From contig CAMNQX010000002.1 in the NCBI GenBank assembly GCA_946550725.1, forward strand, positions 124,001 through 188,000: a stretch of 64,000 bases of DNA, given 5' to 3'. How positions within the stretch are numbered: the stretch's first letter is position 1; each line of letters starts with the position of its first letter. A program made the position numbers and the translations under genes. Positions 31,931 through 46,900 of the stretch are shown one piece after another. The notes below the pieces were generated by a model. It saw only the letters and a list, made by a program, of their open reading frames with translations. It was not told the origin of the DNA and searched no databases. Source of the DNA: an uncultured Clostridia bacterium. Its GTDB lineage: Bacteria; Bacillota; Clostridia; Oscillospirales; Oscillospiraceae.

Positions 31931-34900
31931 GCGGCTGGGGAATGCTCGCCGAACGGATGGTGAGCTGGAACACGTAGGTGGACTGGATGGAACGCTCCGC
32001 GTCGGTCTCGTTGGCCTTGCCACGCGCCACCAGCGTCAGGGTGTAGTTATTGCCGGGCTTAGAGGTGTCGGCGGCGCTCAGGTCCAGGGTGACGCTCTGC
32101 TTGCCGCCGACCGTGAGGTCGAAGCCGGTGGGCAGCGTGCCCAGAACGGCGCCAATGCCGCCCTCGGCGTCAGCGGTAATGCTGTCCTGCGCCACGGTCC
32201 ACTCCACGTCATACAGGTCCGCGCCGAAGGCGTCCAGGTCGATGGTGTAGCTGCCCAGGTCCTTGGCGCCCTGCTGCACCGACACGGTGCGGCGGTCATC
32301 CACCTTCGGGCCGGTGGCGTCGGTGGCGTCGCCGTCCTTCACATCGGCGTGCATCAGATAGGGGATGTCCTGGTCGATGTGGATGAGGTGCTCGCCGTCC
32401 GCCCCGTCGCGGGTGACATCAGGATTGGGGGTGGGACGGTTGGTGACGGTGCCGTCGGGGAGGGTCTCCTTGACGGTGGTGTCGGTGTGCTTGGTAATGT
32501 CCTCATCGTCCGGGTCGGTGTTGGGATCATCCTCCGCGTACTTGTAGTTCGGATCGATCTCCACGTCCACCTTGACGTTGGTGTGCTTGTCATCCGGGCC
32601 GTTCTCGGGACCCCAGGTGACGGTCACGTCGGTGATGGGCACGTTGCCCTTGTCGTCGCGGGTCACGTTGTCCACCGTGCCGCCGCCTTCGGTGGTGCCG
32701 GTCACGGAATCGGGCGTGGTCTCCGGGTCGAGGACCTTCACGTCCACGGAGGTGATGACCTTGGGTTCCACCTTGACGGTCAGCTCGTAGGTAGCGGTCA
32801 CGTTAGGCGTTCCACCCTCCTGGGCCAGCTCTGCGGTGGAGTAACCGGTGAGGGTGAACTTCGCGTGGTGCTCGCCCACCCAGACGTTGCCGCTCACGGG
32901 AGCCAGCTCCAGCGTGAAGGTCTTCTCCCCGTCCGTAGACGCGAACCGTCCGCCGGTAAAGGTGGGATAGGCGCTGCCCGTAGCCAGTCTGAAGCCGACC
33001 AGCTCATCCGTGGTGAACGTCGTGCCATGAATGGCGGCGTCCACACTCTTGAGCTTCACGGTATATCGAGGCTCTTCGTCCAGATAGGTGATGGTCTCGT
33101 TCTTACGGAAGGTGTTATCGGTGTAGTCCATCTCCACAGGAGCCTTGCCGCTGGTGCCATCGTAGCCCCCGGGCACAGCCACCAGGCTGTAGTCGCTGTC
33201 GTCGCCGTTGGTCCAGTTGCCGGGCTTCAAAACGTTCTCCACCTCAGCAAAATTCCCAATGATATCCGCAAACAGCGCACCCACAGGCGGCTTGGCGATG
33301 GTAAGGGTCATGTTGGTCTCACCGGCGGTGTAGTTCCACTTCTCCGTGGCGCTGTCAGGCTTATAGGTGAAGGTGAATTTGTAGGTGCTGGGCGCGCCTG
33401 TACCCTGGAAGCGGGTGGGATCCACCGTCCAGGTGCCGTATTCGTACGCGCCGCTGTCGTTGTTGGCCGCATCACCCGCATGGCCGGTGGCGTCGATCAC
33501 TGTATTAGCCTGGTCGGTCACGTTGGTGTAGGCAAACAGCTGCTTGAGCACGGTCTCGTTGTAGAGCGGCACATTGTTGATGTCATCCGCCACGGCGACG
33601 GGCTTTCCGGCCGCAACGTTGGCGTCGATGTAGGCCGTGCCGCGTTTCTCCGCGGTGTCCTCAGCGGCAGCATGGTTCACCGTGAGCGTACCAGGCTCCA
33701 CATCAATGGTGACCTTCTTGATGATGGTCACGCCCGTCTTGTCCGCGGTGGCCTTCACATAGACCACCAGCTCATTGGTCACAGCGGTGTAGGTGTTGGG
33801 GTCGCTGCTCTCCACGTTGGTGTCCACCGGGCTGTTGAACCCGAAGGTGCCGTCGGCGTTCAGCTTCAGCCAGCCGGGGGCGGGGGTGGCGTCGGGATCG
33901 GTGATCCCTTCGCTCGCCAGGTCGCCCATCGGCACGAAGGAATAGGTAAAGCTCTCGCCGGTGGCGGTACTGGTGGCGGTCATCTGGGGTGCGGTGCCCT
34001 CAAAGCTCTGGTTGCCATAGATGACCTTGGCGGTTTGGTCGGCCATGCTCAGCTCGCCCTTGGCAAAGGTGGCAACCACCGTCTCGTTGGCATTCCTCAC
34101 GCCTGTATAGGTCGTGGTCTTGCTGGCGGGATTGGTAATGGTGCCCTTGTCCACCGTCGGGTTCTCCTTCGTCCAGCCCGCAAACAGATAGCCGTCCTTG
34201 GGTGCAGCGATCAGATTCACACTTCCGGCTTCCGTAATCAACGTAATGGGGTCTTCGCTGGGGCCAGCCGTCCCCTGCGGCGTGGCGTTGTTGGTCAGCG
34301 TGACCGTGCCCCAGGGAGTCGCGGTGTTCACCTTGGCGGTCACATTCTTCTCGCCGTCCACGATCGCATACTGGATGGAGCGGTCGTACCCGGGATAGCC
34401 GTCGGCGTTGGGCGTTTTCGCTCCGGGATCGCTGTACTGGCCCTTCTCAATATCATAGAAGGTGATCTTGTACGTGCAACCCGCCTTCAGGTTGTTCTCC
34501 CGCCAGGTCTTGTCCAGAATGTAGTTGCCCTGGCCGCCCAGCGGCGTTACAGTCCCTGTGGCAAATGCCAAATCGCCCAGCTTTGTGGGAACGGCGATGC
34601 CGTCCTCAACGATGTCGCTGGCCGTCGCCGGCTCGATCCAAATCTCAACCTTTCCGCTGCCGCTGCCGTCGTGGGGATCGTAGACCAGCGTCCGGGCCGC
34701 CTCTTCCGCCGCAGTATCCGTTCCATTGTTGTAGGCCGACACGTCCGTGTTGTAGCCGGTGCTGCTGGTAGGCAGTATCTCAGGCAGCAGATCGTAGTAG
34801 CCGATCACAGTAGTGGGCTCGGTCACTGTGAGGGTCTTATGGTAGCGGTCCGCGCCCGCAGTCATCGTGGTGGGATCCCACTCCTTGAAGTAGTAGGTGG

Positions 34901-37900
34901 CGTTGGCCGGAGTGGCGTTATCTGCCATGTCGGCCGCAAAGTCGATGGCGTCGCCCACGTTCTTTGTGGTGATGGTGTTGGGAGAAGCAACCGCCGTGCC
35001 GCCATCGTAGGTCCCGCTCACATGAACGTTCGTCAACTCGGTTGCCTGGCCGGTTCGATAGGCGTGGAACGCAACCGTCACATTGGCGTACAGCGCGTCG
35101 GAGACGGCGAAGTCGGTGGTGTTGTTGGTCGTGTTCGTCCGGTAAGCGATGAGGTAGATGTTCTTGCCGGAATCGGCGGCAACCGGCGTATAGGTCTTGC
35201 CCGCCTCGCCGGGGATGATCGTCACATCGGTCACGCCGGTCTTGGGTGCGATGGTCGTGCCGCTCAGCTCGAACTTGGTTTCGTCAACGGTCACGCCCAC
35301 GTCCGCCTTTGCCCAGGCGTAGCTCACGTCGCCGTCCACAATGCCGTGGGCGTTGGCGGCCTCGGCAGCAGTAGCAGCGCTGCCGTCGTGATCCACCCAA
35401 ACGTGATCCAGACCGCCGTTCGTTCCGGCCTGACCCTCCAGGCTCATCACGCCGGTGGTGTCGTCCTTCACCGCATCCACACCCACGATGGGCAGCGGGT
35501 CCACGGTGAGGTCAAAGACGTAGTAGACCGTGGGGCCGTCGTGGGACGTGCCTGCGGTATCGGTGGTGGTAGAGGTAAACTTGACGATGTAGATCATGTC
35601 GTCGGTGTTGGCGGCGTCAGCAGCCAACACGATCGTCCCTCCGCCCAGCGTATCGCCCACTGCCAGAGCCTGGTTTTTGGGCACGCCGGAGAAGGTCACC
35701 TTTTCGGTGCCGTCCACCGCAGTTCCCACGGTTCCGGCGGCAAAGTCAGCGCTCGTGGGCATGGTAGTGGTCTTGGTGGCCGCGCCGGTCACCGCCAGCG
35801 CCGCGTTGCCCGGATTGCTCAGGGTCAGGCCGACGCTTGTCCCGGCGGGAATGCCGTTGAAGTAGTACACTGCCGGGTGCTCGGTGTGAGCATTGTTGCT
35901 GGTCATGGTGGAGGTGGCCTCGTGCGGCGTGGTGTGGTCGTCCTCCACCTTCAGCCGCAGGTCGCGGCCCTCCACGTAGATGCTGAACAGGCGGGTATCA
36001 TCCTCCACTGCCGGAGTCAGGGTCTCCTTGTTGCGGGTGGCGTCCGCATCCTTGTCATCCGCGTCAATGGTCACTCTGGTGATGGTGGTGTTGTTTCCTT
36101 CATAGGCGGTGATGTCGTACCGGCCCTTCACTACCTTAAATGTCACGGTGTCGCCCACGTTGCCCAACTGGCCGTCGTTGCTGCCATCCACGAACACATG
36201 GTCGCCGGTGTTGGGCTTGGTATTGGCCGTCAGGGTAAAGGTTCGGCCCGTCTCCGCAAAGGCCAGCTCCACCGTGTCTACCACCCCGCCGGTCTTGTCG
36301 TCGGGATTCTTGATGTGGCCGGTGACGGTGTAGGTGTTCTGGTCCAGACGGCCGCCCAGGAAGGTGGTGTCGGTGATGGTCTGGGTGTAGCCGGTTCCGC
36401 TGGCCGTGCCGGTGGTCTGGGCCGCGCCCTTGTCCGCTGTGGCGGCGTCCGCGCTCACGTTGGTGGTGGTGTTGGCGCTCTGCCAGGTTAGCTTGTAGTC
36501 CTGGGTCCAGCCATTGGCCTTGGCGGTCACGCTCTGATCCTTCAAAACGGGGGTGTTGGAGGTAAGAGTGGTGGCGCTGGCGCCGCTGCCGACGGTCATG
36601 GTGAACTGCTTGTTGGCATCAGTAAAGGTCTCGCCGGCAGCCGCCAGGTAATGCTTGGGGGAGAAGGGCTTGGCGGTGACGGTGAAGTAATAGGCGTCAG
36701 CATCCCTGTCGTCATTGGTGATGGTCACCCCGGTCAGGGGCACCAGGTTGGTCGCGTCGCCTTGGGCACGGCTAACCTGGACAGAGTAGCTGGCTACTTC
36801 AGGATCCAGGGTTGCGGTGTATCCAGCGGTATTATCAGTGGCTCCGTTCCAGGTACCGTCAACGGTGGGCTTGGTGGCGTCGGAGGGCACGAACTTCACG
36901 GTGTAGTTCGGGTCAGAGGTGCCTGTCACCTGCACCCCATCCACATTGACACGGATCAGGCCGGTGTACCCGGTGGTGATAGGATCAGAGATGGCGTAGC
37001 CGGAAGCGTTGCCGTCCTTAGTGGCAAAGATCACAAGATATAGGGTCTTGCCTTCATCATCAGTTACCGGGGTATAGCTGCTGTTGGTCGCCCCGGAAAT
37101 CTTTGTGCCGCCTGTCACAGTAATGAGATCATTCTCAGTAGCAGCGGTGCCATTCCAGGTAACGGTAGGCGTCGTACCAATGTCCGTCCGGACCCACTGG
37201 TAGAGATAGTCATTCGCGCTGCCGGCAGTCAGGCCGGTCTGGGTGTCGTTGGTCAGGATGTTGTTGGTCACCAATTCCTTCACGGTGTAGTCCTTGATGG
37301 AATGCGTCCCGCTGGTGGTCTGGGTCGTCACGGTGTTGAAGGGCAGAGGATCGACGACCACAGTGAGGTTGTAAGTGACCAAAGCGGTCTTTCTATTGGT
37401 ACCCGTCTCGCCGTTATCAAATGTAACGGTAGCGGTATAGTTGATGGTGTCGCCCACCTTCTTGCCGTCCGCGATGTTCAGCGTTACGCTCTCATCAGCG
37501 CCCGCCGCCATCGTTCCTCCAGTAAAGGTTCCGGCCATGCTGATGTTGTTGCTCGTGCCTTCTGTCCACGTTACGTTGTAAATGCTCCGAGCATCCGTGT
37601 TGGTATTGGCCACCTTCACCGTCACCGTCTGCCCGGCAGCGTAGTGATAGTTCAGGTGAATGGTCTGCGTCACCGTGCCGGTGGTGGGGTCGGCTTCCCC
37701 GTCCGGGATACTGGCCTGGCCGCTCTGGACCACTGCACCGCTGGTATCGCCGCTGGGCAGAGCCGTCTCCGCTACCTCCATGGAGAGGCCCGCGCCCTGG
37801 AGGACCACATCATAGGTGTCCTGGTTGGCGGTCCCCGTTACATCCACATCAATGGTCACCGTACCCGGGTTCGCCAAATCGCCGGCAGTGTCGGCCCCTC

Positions 37901-40900
37901 GGTACGTGTACTTCCAACTGGTCACGCCGCCGTTATCGGCGGTCGCAGTCGCCACATAGGCAAGGGTGGTATAGTCATCGGCCTTAGGCAGCTGGAAGGT
38001 CACCGACCGGCCCACAGCGATCCGCTCATTCGTGCTGGTAAGCGCGGCGCCGATGCCCAAAATGTTTCCATCATCGCTCTTGGTGGTGAAGGTATAGCCC
38101 TCGTCCAGAGCCATGGTGACGTAGTTCACCCAGCCCACCGGGCCCTTCACGTTGACTGCCACAGGATAGAGGTTCAGCGTCAGCGTGGTGTTCACGGCGG
38201 CAAGCTGGCTGGAGTAGGTCGCGGTGTGGGTCTTATCACCGCTGTTGGGCTTGTCGCCGGTGGCGCTCACAGCGCCGGTCCAGGCCAGATTGTAGTCCTT
38301 ATCCCACTGGGCATAGGTAAAGGTCACGTTGGTACCCGTCTGCACCCAGCCCTCGTCAGCCACGTTGATGTTACCTGTGGTGGTCTTGGCGGTGGGATCA
38401 TGGGGCGCGTTGGCGTAGAAGTGGGTTGTGTCGGCAGTCGGGTCGATCTTGCCCGTTCCGTCGTAGATATTCTGGTTGACGGAGGTGTCGTTGATGTTCA
38501 CCTGATAGTAGATTACTTCTTCTTCGGCATCGCCCACGGTGATGGTCTTGCCCGTGTTCTGGAGGGTGCCGTCGCCCTTCACCGTGTTGGCCCACACTTC
38601 ATAGGTCCAGGGGTTCGCGGTGTCGGGGTGTTCGGGGTTGCTGGCCCACAGTCTCTCTTCGGTCTTAAATACTTTATCGATGTTGTTCCACGTAGCAGTG
38701 ACCATGGCCGGCACGTTCGCGGGCATATCCGCCGGGGCGTTCTTCAGCCGCAGTTCCACCTTGTAGTCCGAGTCCGTCGCTCCGTTGGTCGTGATCTGAT
38801 TGGTGTTCTCGATCACCTTGATGCTGGCGGCATAGGGCACCAGCTCCACAGGCTCCGGCACTTCCGCGTCCACATCGGGGGTCATGGCCGCGCTGGTGGC
38901 GTCCCGCTGGCCCTTGGCCACCAGGAAGAGCGCCATGCCGTGCTCATTCTCGTCAGGTGTATAGGTCAGGTTATTCGTACCCCGTGCGCCATTTCCCGTG
39001 TCCAGGGGCTGCCCCGCTTTGGGGCCTTCCTTATACTCGGGCTTACCGGTGGTCTTGTTCAGCGTCACCTTAGCGTCCCAGGACGCCACATACCACTCGT
39101 ACACGATGTCGGCGTTTCCAGTCGGGTTGTTGTAGTCCGCGTCCTCCATGGTCACGAGGGCGTCATAGTGGGGCTTGGCGGTGGCCGGATCGGTGTCCTC
39201 CGCTACCTCGGTGGTGGCCACATCATAGCGGATCACCTTGCCGGTGCCGCCCGCGTCTCTGACCTTCGTCGTGGTGACCTTGCTCACGGTCAACGGGTCG
39301 ATCACCACATTCAGGTTATAGACGCCCGTGGGGCCGTTGGCGGTCACGCCGGCGCGACCGTCCTTGGTGGTGAAGTTGAAGTGATATTCCACGTCATCAT
39401 CGTTGTTCAAATCGGCGGGGATGGTGACGGTGAAGGACTTGCTTTCGTCCACCGCCAGCGAGAAGGTGCGCTCCAGCCCGGCAATGGTCACACCGTTGCC
39501 GTCCGTCAGGGTGTTGCCGGTGGACAGCGTCTGTGTGCCGTCATATACCGTTGTCCCGGCATCCTTCGTGATGCCGAGGGTAACATTCAGCGGCGTGTTG
39601 CCCTTGTTGGTGATGGTGACGACGCGGGTCAGCGCCGAATAGTCGGCGAACTTCTCCTTGTCACTGTGGGTCACCGTCGCCGTGCCGGTGCCGCTGGCTG
39701 CTTGCTTGTGGTCCGCGTTGTCAGCATCCTTCACTTCGATCCGCAGATCAGTGGCCTCAATAAAGATGGTGAACTTGCCGCTTCCGCCAGCGGTCACCTG
39801 GTCCAGCACAGGGTCGCTGGGCGTAGGCAGGTTGGTCGCCGCCGGGGCGGCGTAGCCCAGGATGGTGGTGCCGCTCTTGGGGGTGGCTTCAACGGTGTAG
39901 CTGCCGGTAATGGTCCCCGCCGTTACGCCGCTCTTGGGCACCACGAAGGTCACGACAGCGCTGTTGGCGCCGGAGTTGGTCACGTTGGTAGCCTTAAAGG
40001 TATGTCCGTTGGCGGTCAGGGTGGGCACATTGTCGCCGGTATCCACGATCTGGCCGGTACCCTTGACGTCGCCGGTGATGGTGTAGGTGTTCTGGGCCAG
40101 CACGCCGCCCAGATTGGTCTTGGCGGTCACCGCGCCGTTGGCGTAGCCGGTGCCGTTGGCGGTGGCGGAGTTCTGCACGGTGGCGGTGTTCGCCAGCGCG
40201 TCGTTATTCGTGCTGCGCTGCCAGGTCAGGGTGTAATCCTGCGTCCAGGTGGCCGAGGTCGCCGTGACGCTCGTGCCGGTGTGGACGCCCACGCCATCCG
40301 CCACGGCGGAGCCGTTGCCGGTGGTCACGTTGTTAATTGCCGGGCTTCCGGCGGTAAAGGTCTCACCCACATAGTTGCTCCCGCTGTCCTGGAAGTGGCT
40401 CTGGGTGAAGGCATGCCGATTCACAGAGAAGTAGTTCACTACTTTCCCTGTGTGGCTGGTGGGTGTGACCGTCCCCGCTTCGGTCGCGTGTAGATAGTGG
40501 GTGCTGCTCTCCGCGTCGTTGACCCAAACGGTGTAGTTGGTCGCCCCGGTCAGCGCGCTGGACTTGGTAGAGTAGATGCCGTCGCCGTCAGTACCAGCCA
40601 CATGGGTGGCCTCCACGATGCCCTTGGCCACCCTCGCCGCAGCGGTATCAAAGTCCGTCTGGGCAACCGTGGTGCCGCTGGGTACCAGGTAGACCTTATA
40701 ATTGTCGTGAGCGGTCGCAGCCGTGCCGTCCTTGTGCACCGTAATGGTGGCGTCATAGTCCACGGGGATGGCGTTTGTGATTACCGCGCCCTGGGACACG
40801 GCAGAGGCGCTGTCCACATAGACCAGCGCGAAGACGTATTTGCCCTCCAGGGCATTGTTCCCGGCGACGCTCAAGTGATCCGCCGTCTCGCCGGTCAGAA

Positions 40901-43900
40901 TCTGAACGCCGTGGCTAGTGTTCCGAGCCGCCAGGAACGCGTCGGCCTTGTCTTTGGCGCTCTGAGCGCCCGCAGCCGTCATGTCGGCGTCATCCGCGAA
41001 GACGGTGCTGTTGGCGCCCGAAGTCGCGCGGGCGATCTCCGTATTGGACGAATACCACTGGTAGCGTAGTTGGATTTTGGCCACATCGGTGACCGTGTGG
41101 TCCTCGTAGCGCACCGCGTCCCGGGCAGCAACGTTCACATTGGCGGTAGCGCTGCCGGAGATGGCGTCGTCAGGGGTGGTAGGCAACGTGCCATCCTTCA
41201 CCTGAATGTCCACCTTCGTCAGAGCGTGCTTGTTTACCGTGATCGAGATGCCGTCCGCCTTGGTCTGGTTGGTCAGTTGGTTGGGATGACCGTCCGGACC
41301 AAGGGTATAGGTCAGCTGCAGATTATAGGTCCCCTTGGGTACAGGAACCGGCACAGTCGTCAGATAGGTATCAGACACAGTATAATACTCGCTGTTGGGC
41401 CCACTCACAGTACAGTCGCTGCCGACGGTCAACGCCTTGTTAAATGGCGCTGCGTTATCACGGTTCACGATCGCCACCCCAGTCACCGCGGAGGCGTCAT
41501 ACGCCGTCCAAGTGGCCCGGCGCTCTCCAGCTCCTGTGGGGGAGGTCCCTGTGCCCGTGCCGATGTCGTAGGTCCAACCGGCCTTCAAATTAGGCCGCCG
41601 CCACGCGTTCAGCACCAGAATAGTGTCCGCCGTGGGGGTAAACGTGCCAGTACCGTCAAAGAGGTAACCCTTGTCCGTGGCCGCCGCGCCCGTCGTGTTG
41701 GCGTGCCCAGTGTTGGTAAAGGTACCAGCGCCCTGCGCCACACCGCTGATCTCCTTGATCTCCCACTGGCTCAGCACGTGGTCAGTACTGCTGTTCGTCC
41801 CGTAGATATCCACCCGGTCGCCTTCGTCCACGAAAATAGAGGTCGCGGTGACGCTCTCCCATGCGGTGGTGTCGCCGGTCTTGCGCACCTTGACCTGGGA
41901 CGTTGCGGTGGGCGCGCTTCCGTTCTCCACCGTCACCTTGAACTGCCGCTGGAAGTTGGCGGTGAGGGTGATGAGGGGGTGATCCGCGTCGAAGGTGAGG
42001 CCCTTCAAGTCGTTTTCGGCGGGTAGCTGATAGATCGCCTCGGTGGTCGCCGCCGTCTCCCCATAGGCGCTTCCGCCCTTATCCTTCAACTGACCGTGGT
42101 TCTTGGTCCAATTCACGAAACGGTAATGGACCGTCTCACCGGCCGTATCTCCCACAAAGGGCACGGCAAACACGTTGGGGGAGATGTCATCGGCATCGTC
42201 CTTGGCCAGCACGATCGTGGAGGCGGTGGTCCCCTCCGTGCCGCTGGCTCCCACCTTCACTTTATTCTCCTTGCCCGTCCCCCCTGCGGGGTTGGCCACC
42301 AGATTGATGGTGTAGTAGTACACCGAAACGCTGGTGTTCTGGGGATCGGGGTTGCCATCAGTCTTATGCTCTGCGTCCTCGGCGGAGAAGGCGATCTTTT
42401 TGTGGGTTGCCTGCTCCGCACCCGTCACGTTGGTGGTGACAGTGTAGCCCGGATCCTTGTTGGGCAGGAAGCCGCCGGCAAGCTCCCAGTACTTCCCGGT
42501 GGTGTTATAGGTCAGCTCCTGGGTGCCCAGCTTCACCACCCGGCCCGTCGCCTCGCCCCAGGGCTGGTTATCCAGATACACATGCACCTGAACGGGATAC
42601 TTCGCGGCCTCCACGTTGGCGGTAAGGGTAGCGCCGTCAGCGTTGGGGAAGAAATACACCACTTTCTCCGACGTCGCCTGTCCAGAGGTCAGACCCGTCC
42701 CACCGGTCTGACCGGACGTGGTCCACAGGGTACCGCCGGTAAAGCTCCAGCTCGTCAGGGTGTCGCCAATGCCGGGCGTAAAGGTGGCTTGCACATAGCT
42801 GGGAGTGTCCACCGTCGCGCTCTTTTTATCCTCGGCGATCACTGTGCCGGCGGTGCCCTTGGCGGTAAATAGAGCCGTCGTGTTCGTGTTGCTCGTTCCG
42901 CTTACGTGGACGGTGGCCGTATACTGGCGCACAAAGTCAGCGGTAATGGTAATATCCTCGGCCATGCCGACATCCGGCGTTTTGACTGTGGTGGTCGTCG
43001 CGTTCTGGTTGGTCACATAAGTGTCCGCCGTCCAGGGATGCTCGCCCGTCGCGGTTTTCAGACGGTATTTCGTACCCGTCGCTGCGGCCACCGTCACCTT
43101 GTGGGTGGCGTCCGTCTTTGCGCCTTCGGGCAGATACACATGATCGCCGGAGGTGGCGGTGTCACCGATGGCGATAAAGGCCGTGCCGTCGATGGTCTCG
43201 CTGTTCACCGCCGTCTGCTTATTGACGCTTACGCTGTACAGCGTCACGTCCACCGTTCCATTGGCGTCGGCCTCCGCGATGGACACGGAGGACTCAAAAC
43301 CATTGACAGTGATGGGATAGGTCGTCGTGCCAGGGGTCAGGCCGGTCACCTGATAGACGCCCACAGGATTCGCAGTCCAAGTTGTACCGTTGACCACCAC
43401 AGTGCCACCGGGTGCGGTGGGCGTATGGGTAGATCCGGACACGCGCACCGTACGCACCGTCACTTCATAGGTGTAGACGGGCTTCAGATAGAGGTCCTTC
43501 CCATCATCTGTGGTATAGCCGGTGTTAAAGCTGAAGTTCCCGTTGCCGGGCGCGGTGACATGCTCCGCCGTGGCATCCAGACCTGCCGTGGGGTTTGCGG
43601 CGTCGCCCGCCAGCCACTTGGAGAAGGTATAGCCGGTGTCAGGGTTGGCATTGATGGCAACATTCTCACCGATGGGAGCCACCGCCCGGGTCTTGCCCGC
43701 AGCGCTTACATAGGTGTGCTTATTGGTGTTGCCATGGTCACCGTCCTGTACGGTGACGCCGAAGAGCTCAGCCTCGGTGACCGCTTCGGTATTCACCATC
43801 GGCCAGTAGTACTCCCCGCCATCCACCGTGGTGATCTTCCACTGTCCGGCGGTCACGGTGGTGCTGTTCAACGGACCGACAGTCCAGTGTCCGCCCGTAT

Positions 43901-46900
43901 AGCTGGGCGTCCCAAGGGATGTAGCGTCCGTCTTGCTCTTCACCAGTTCTACCTTGGTTACGCCGATCGATGTGGTGTTGTCGTGGGTCACGTTGTTCAC
44001 CGTCACGTCCAGATAGGCGTTGAACTGGGTCTTTGCGAATTTCGCGGTCAAGGTAGTCTCATGGCCCAGCTGCACGGTAGTGGACGCGCCATTCTTCGTA
44101 GCGTCCGCCGGAGCGGTGCCGTTTTCACTCACCGTCCAACCGTCAAATTCGTACCGAGCGTCATACTTATCCGCCTTGATGTTCACAGTGGTCCCGGTCA
44201 CATAGATGGCGGAGGTGTCCGTTTCCGTCGGCGTCCCTGTGATCGCAGACAGAGACTGTGCCACGCGGCCAGCCAAGGCAGCGGTGGAATCGATGGTCTG
44301 GGTCGTATTGACCCGCAGAGCGTAGTAATTCGCCGTCACGCTCTGGGTCGCGCCATCATTTCCGGAGAAGGTAAAGTCCGCGCTGGTAAAGGTCTGCGCA
44401 CCGCTGGCAGCGTCCTTCTTCACCACGGTGACATGATACGCGGTCCCGCCTTCATTGTAGGGAACGTTGGTAAAGCTGTAGGAGCCGCTCTTGCCCGTCT
44501 GCGCTGTGCCCACCGCAGTACTGCCCTGATACAGGGTCACCGTGTGGAGGTCTGCGGGTGCGCTGGCGTCTGTGCTCTTGTTGTCCTGCGCCCCATTCAG
44601 ATTTACCGTCACATTGACCGTACCAAGCTTCTGTACAAACACAGCCTTATAGGTATAAGTACCGGCGGCAGTCGTAGGCGGAGTTCCGTCGGTATAGGTG
44701 CCGCCTGTGCCCTTCACCTGCCACTTATCGAACCGGTAGTTTGTGGCGGCGTCAGAATATGCCCAGGAGATGGTCTTGCCGTTTTCCACGATGTGGCTCG
44801 CCGTCAATACAGGCGTAGCCGCAGCATAATTGGTCTTGGCGGTGCGGGTACCTTCAGTGGTAGAGGCGTTACCGTGACCGCCTGTCTCCGCGGTGATGGT
44901 CCAGTAGTCCACCGTTGCCCTCAGATTGGCAGCATCGCCCGTTGCTCCTGTCGTACCAAGGGCCTTTTCGCCGTCCTGAACGCTAAAGCGGATCGTCTGA
45001 GCGGTGGCCGCCAAGCTCCCCGTCTGGTTTGTCCAAACGGTGTATGTTTTGTCAGGGCTGACATTTGCAGTCCATTTATTGGTGGTGTTGTAGGTCAAGG
45101 GCGTTGTGTTCGTTCCTTCCCGGAGTTGCACCGTGATACCGCTCTTGACCTCGGTGCTGTCCAGATTTACTGTGACCTGCACCGGGTAGGTGGCCGCCAC
45201 CCAGTTGGCGGTCACGCTGGTGGCCGCGTCTACCTTCACCCAAATCTCGCCGTCGGCGGAGGTGTAGGTCGTGCCTCCTGTCCCCGTCCCAGTGAGCTTG
45301 TTGCCCAGCGTACCACTCGAAATGGTGTCATAGACTTCCACGTTCGTGCCGGTAATGGTCCAGTTTGTCAGCGTATAGCCCGCATTCTTCACAGCAGTGA
45401 CCCTCGCCCAGTGGCCCTTGTCCAAAGTGGCGGACTTACTGCCGGAGGCAATCGTATCGTTGGTGGTGTCCTGCACCCCGGCTACGGTGGTCGTGCCGCC
45501 TGCGGCAGGTGCGTCCGCCGTAGTAATGGTCACCCGCTGCACGAAGTTGGCGGTAATCACTACATCCTTTGAAATACCGTTTACGGTCACGGCGGTGGAC
45601 GTGTCGGTCACTGCCGCCATACTCACGCCGCCATCTGTGGGCGCAATAGTCCAGTGGGTATCTGTGACCTTGCGGTAGCCGGTCCCTCCGGTAGAGGATG
45701 CCACAGCCACAGTAGGCGTACCGGTGGCGGCGGTAGCTGCAGACTTGCCGCCCTGCGGAATATAAAGGGTGGCTGCTGCAGTCTCGCTGTTCTTTTGAAT
45801 GGTCGCCGACGTAGTGCCTGCGCCGATATTGACTGCGGTACTGACCTGATACATGGTCAGATCAACAGTCGCACCCGCATTGGCCTTGTCGATCTCCACA
45901 CTGCTTTCAAACCCGTTGGCCGAAACCTTGTGCTTACCTGTAGCAGCGGGATCCAGGCCGGAGATCTTATAAAGGCCGACAGTCGCGCCTTCCTTCACGC
46001 CAGTCTGGCCACCGGCGGAAGGAATATACGCCAGGCCACCATTCGCGGAATCCTTCACCTGAATGTTCACCCAGTAGGTAAACTTCGGGCGGAGGACCAG
46101 CTCAGCGTTTGCGGTGTAGTCAGCGGCCAGAGTCAATTCCGTCCCAGCTGTATTCACGCTGTACTTTGCGCCGCTTGCAATATTCGCTTCAGCCTCGTCT
46201 GCCTGACCCAGATTGCTCACAACGACCCACTTGGAATAGTCAAAGCCGCTCTTGGGGTTGGCCGCCAGCGTAGGCTTATCACCCGCCTCAACAATGACGC
46301 GGGTCTTGCTGTCGATCTTGGGTACAGTGGTGCCTGTGGTGGTGTTGCCCGAGCTGTCAGGCACGACGCTGACGCTGTAAAGGTTGATCTCAGCGTATTT
46401 TGTTTTGTCATCTGTCGTGGCATGCTGGTTGGCGGTGAAGGTCTCTCCCAAAGCGGTAGCCGACCAGGTCAAACCAGTCTCCGACGCCAAAAGCACACCG
46501 TCCACCTTCCAAAGCTTATCGGCCGCTACATAGGTCGCGTTGTGGGTCCCCAGCTTCACGGCAGTAAAGTCCTTGCCGGTGGCGGCGACGTCACTATCCG
46601 TCACTTCCTTGCCGTTCAGAGTCAGCTTGAGATAGGTGGTATAGTTCAGCTTAGAGAAGGTCGCCGTCAGCGCCTTCTGTGCGTTCATGGTGACCCGGTT
46701 TCCTGTGGCGTTGCCGACAGTGATCCCCGTGGTGTCCCCCGTCCATTCCTTAAAGCCGTACTGGGAATCGGTCACTGCGGCTGTAATACCGACCTGCGTC
46801 CCCGAGAGGTAAGTCTCCGTATTGGTTTTCCCCGCAGTTCCGCCATTCTGGGCAACCGTACCCACGTCCTTGCTGTCCGCCTGCTGGGCAGTCAGGGTCA

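Noticed and set aside
30843-36491. An open frame of 1882 codons on the plus strand opposite the giant gene
   Set aside because: It mirrors the codons of the GC-rich, Thr/Val-rich giant gene, has no RBS, signal or family resemblance, and similar antisense frames occur at 37302-40493 and 42906-45572.
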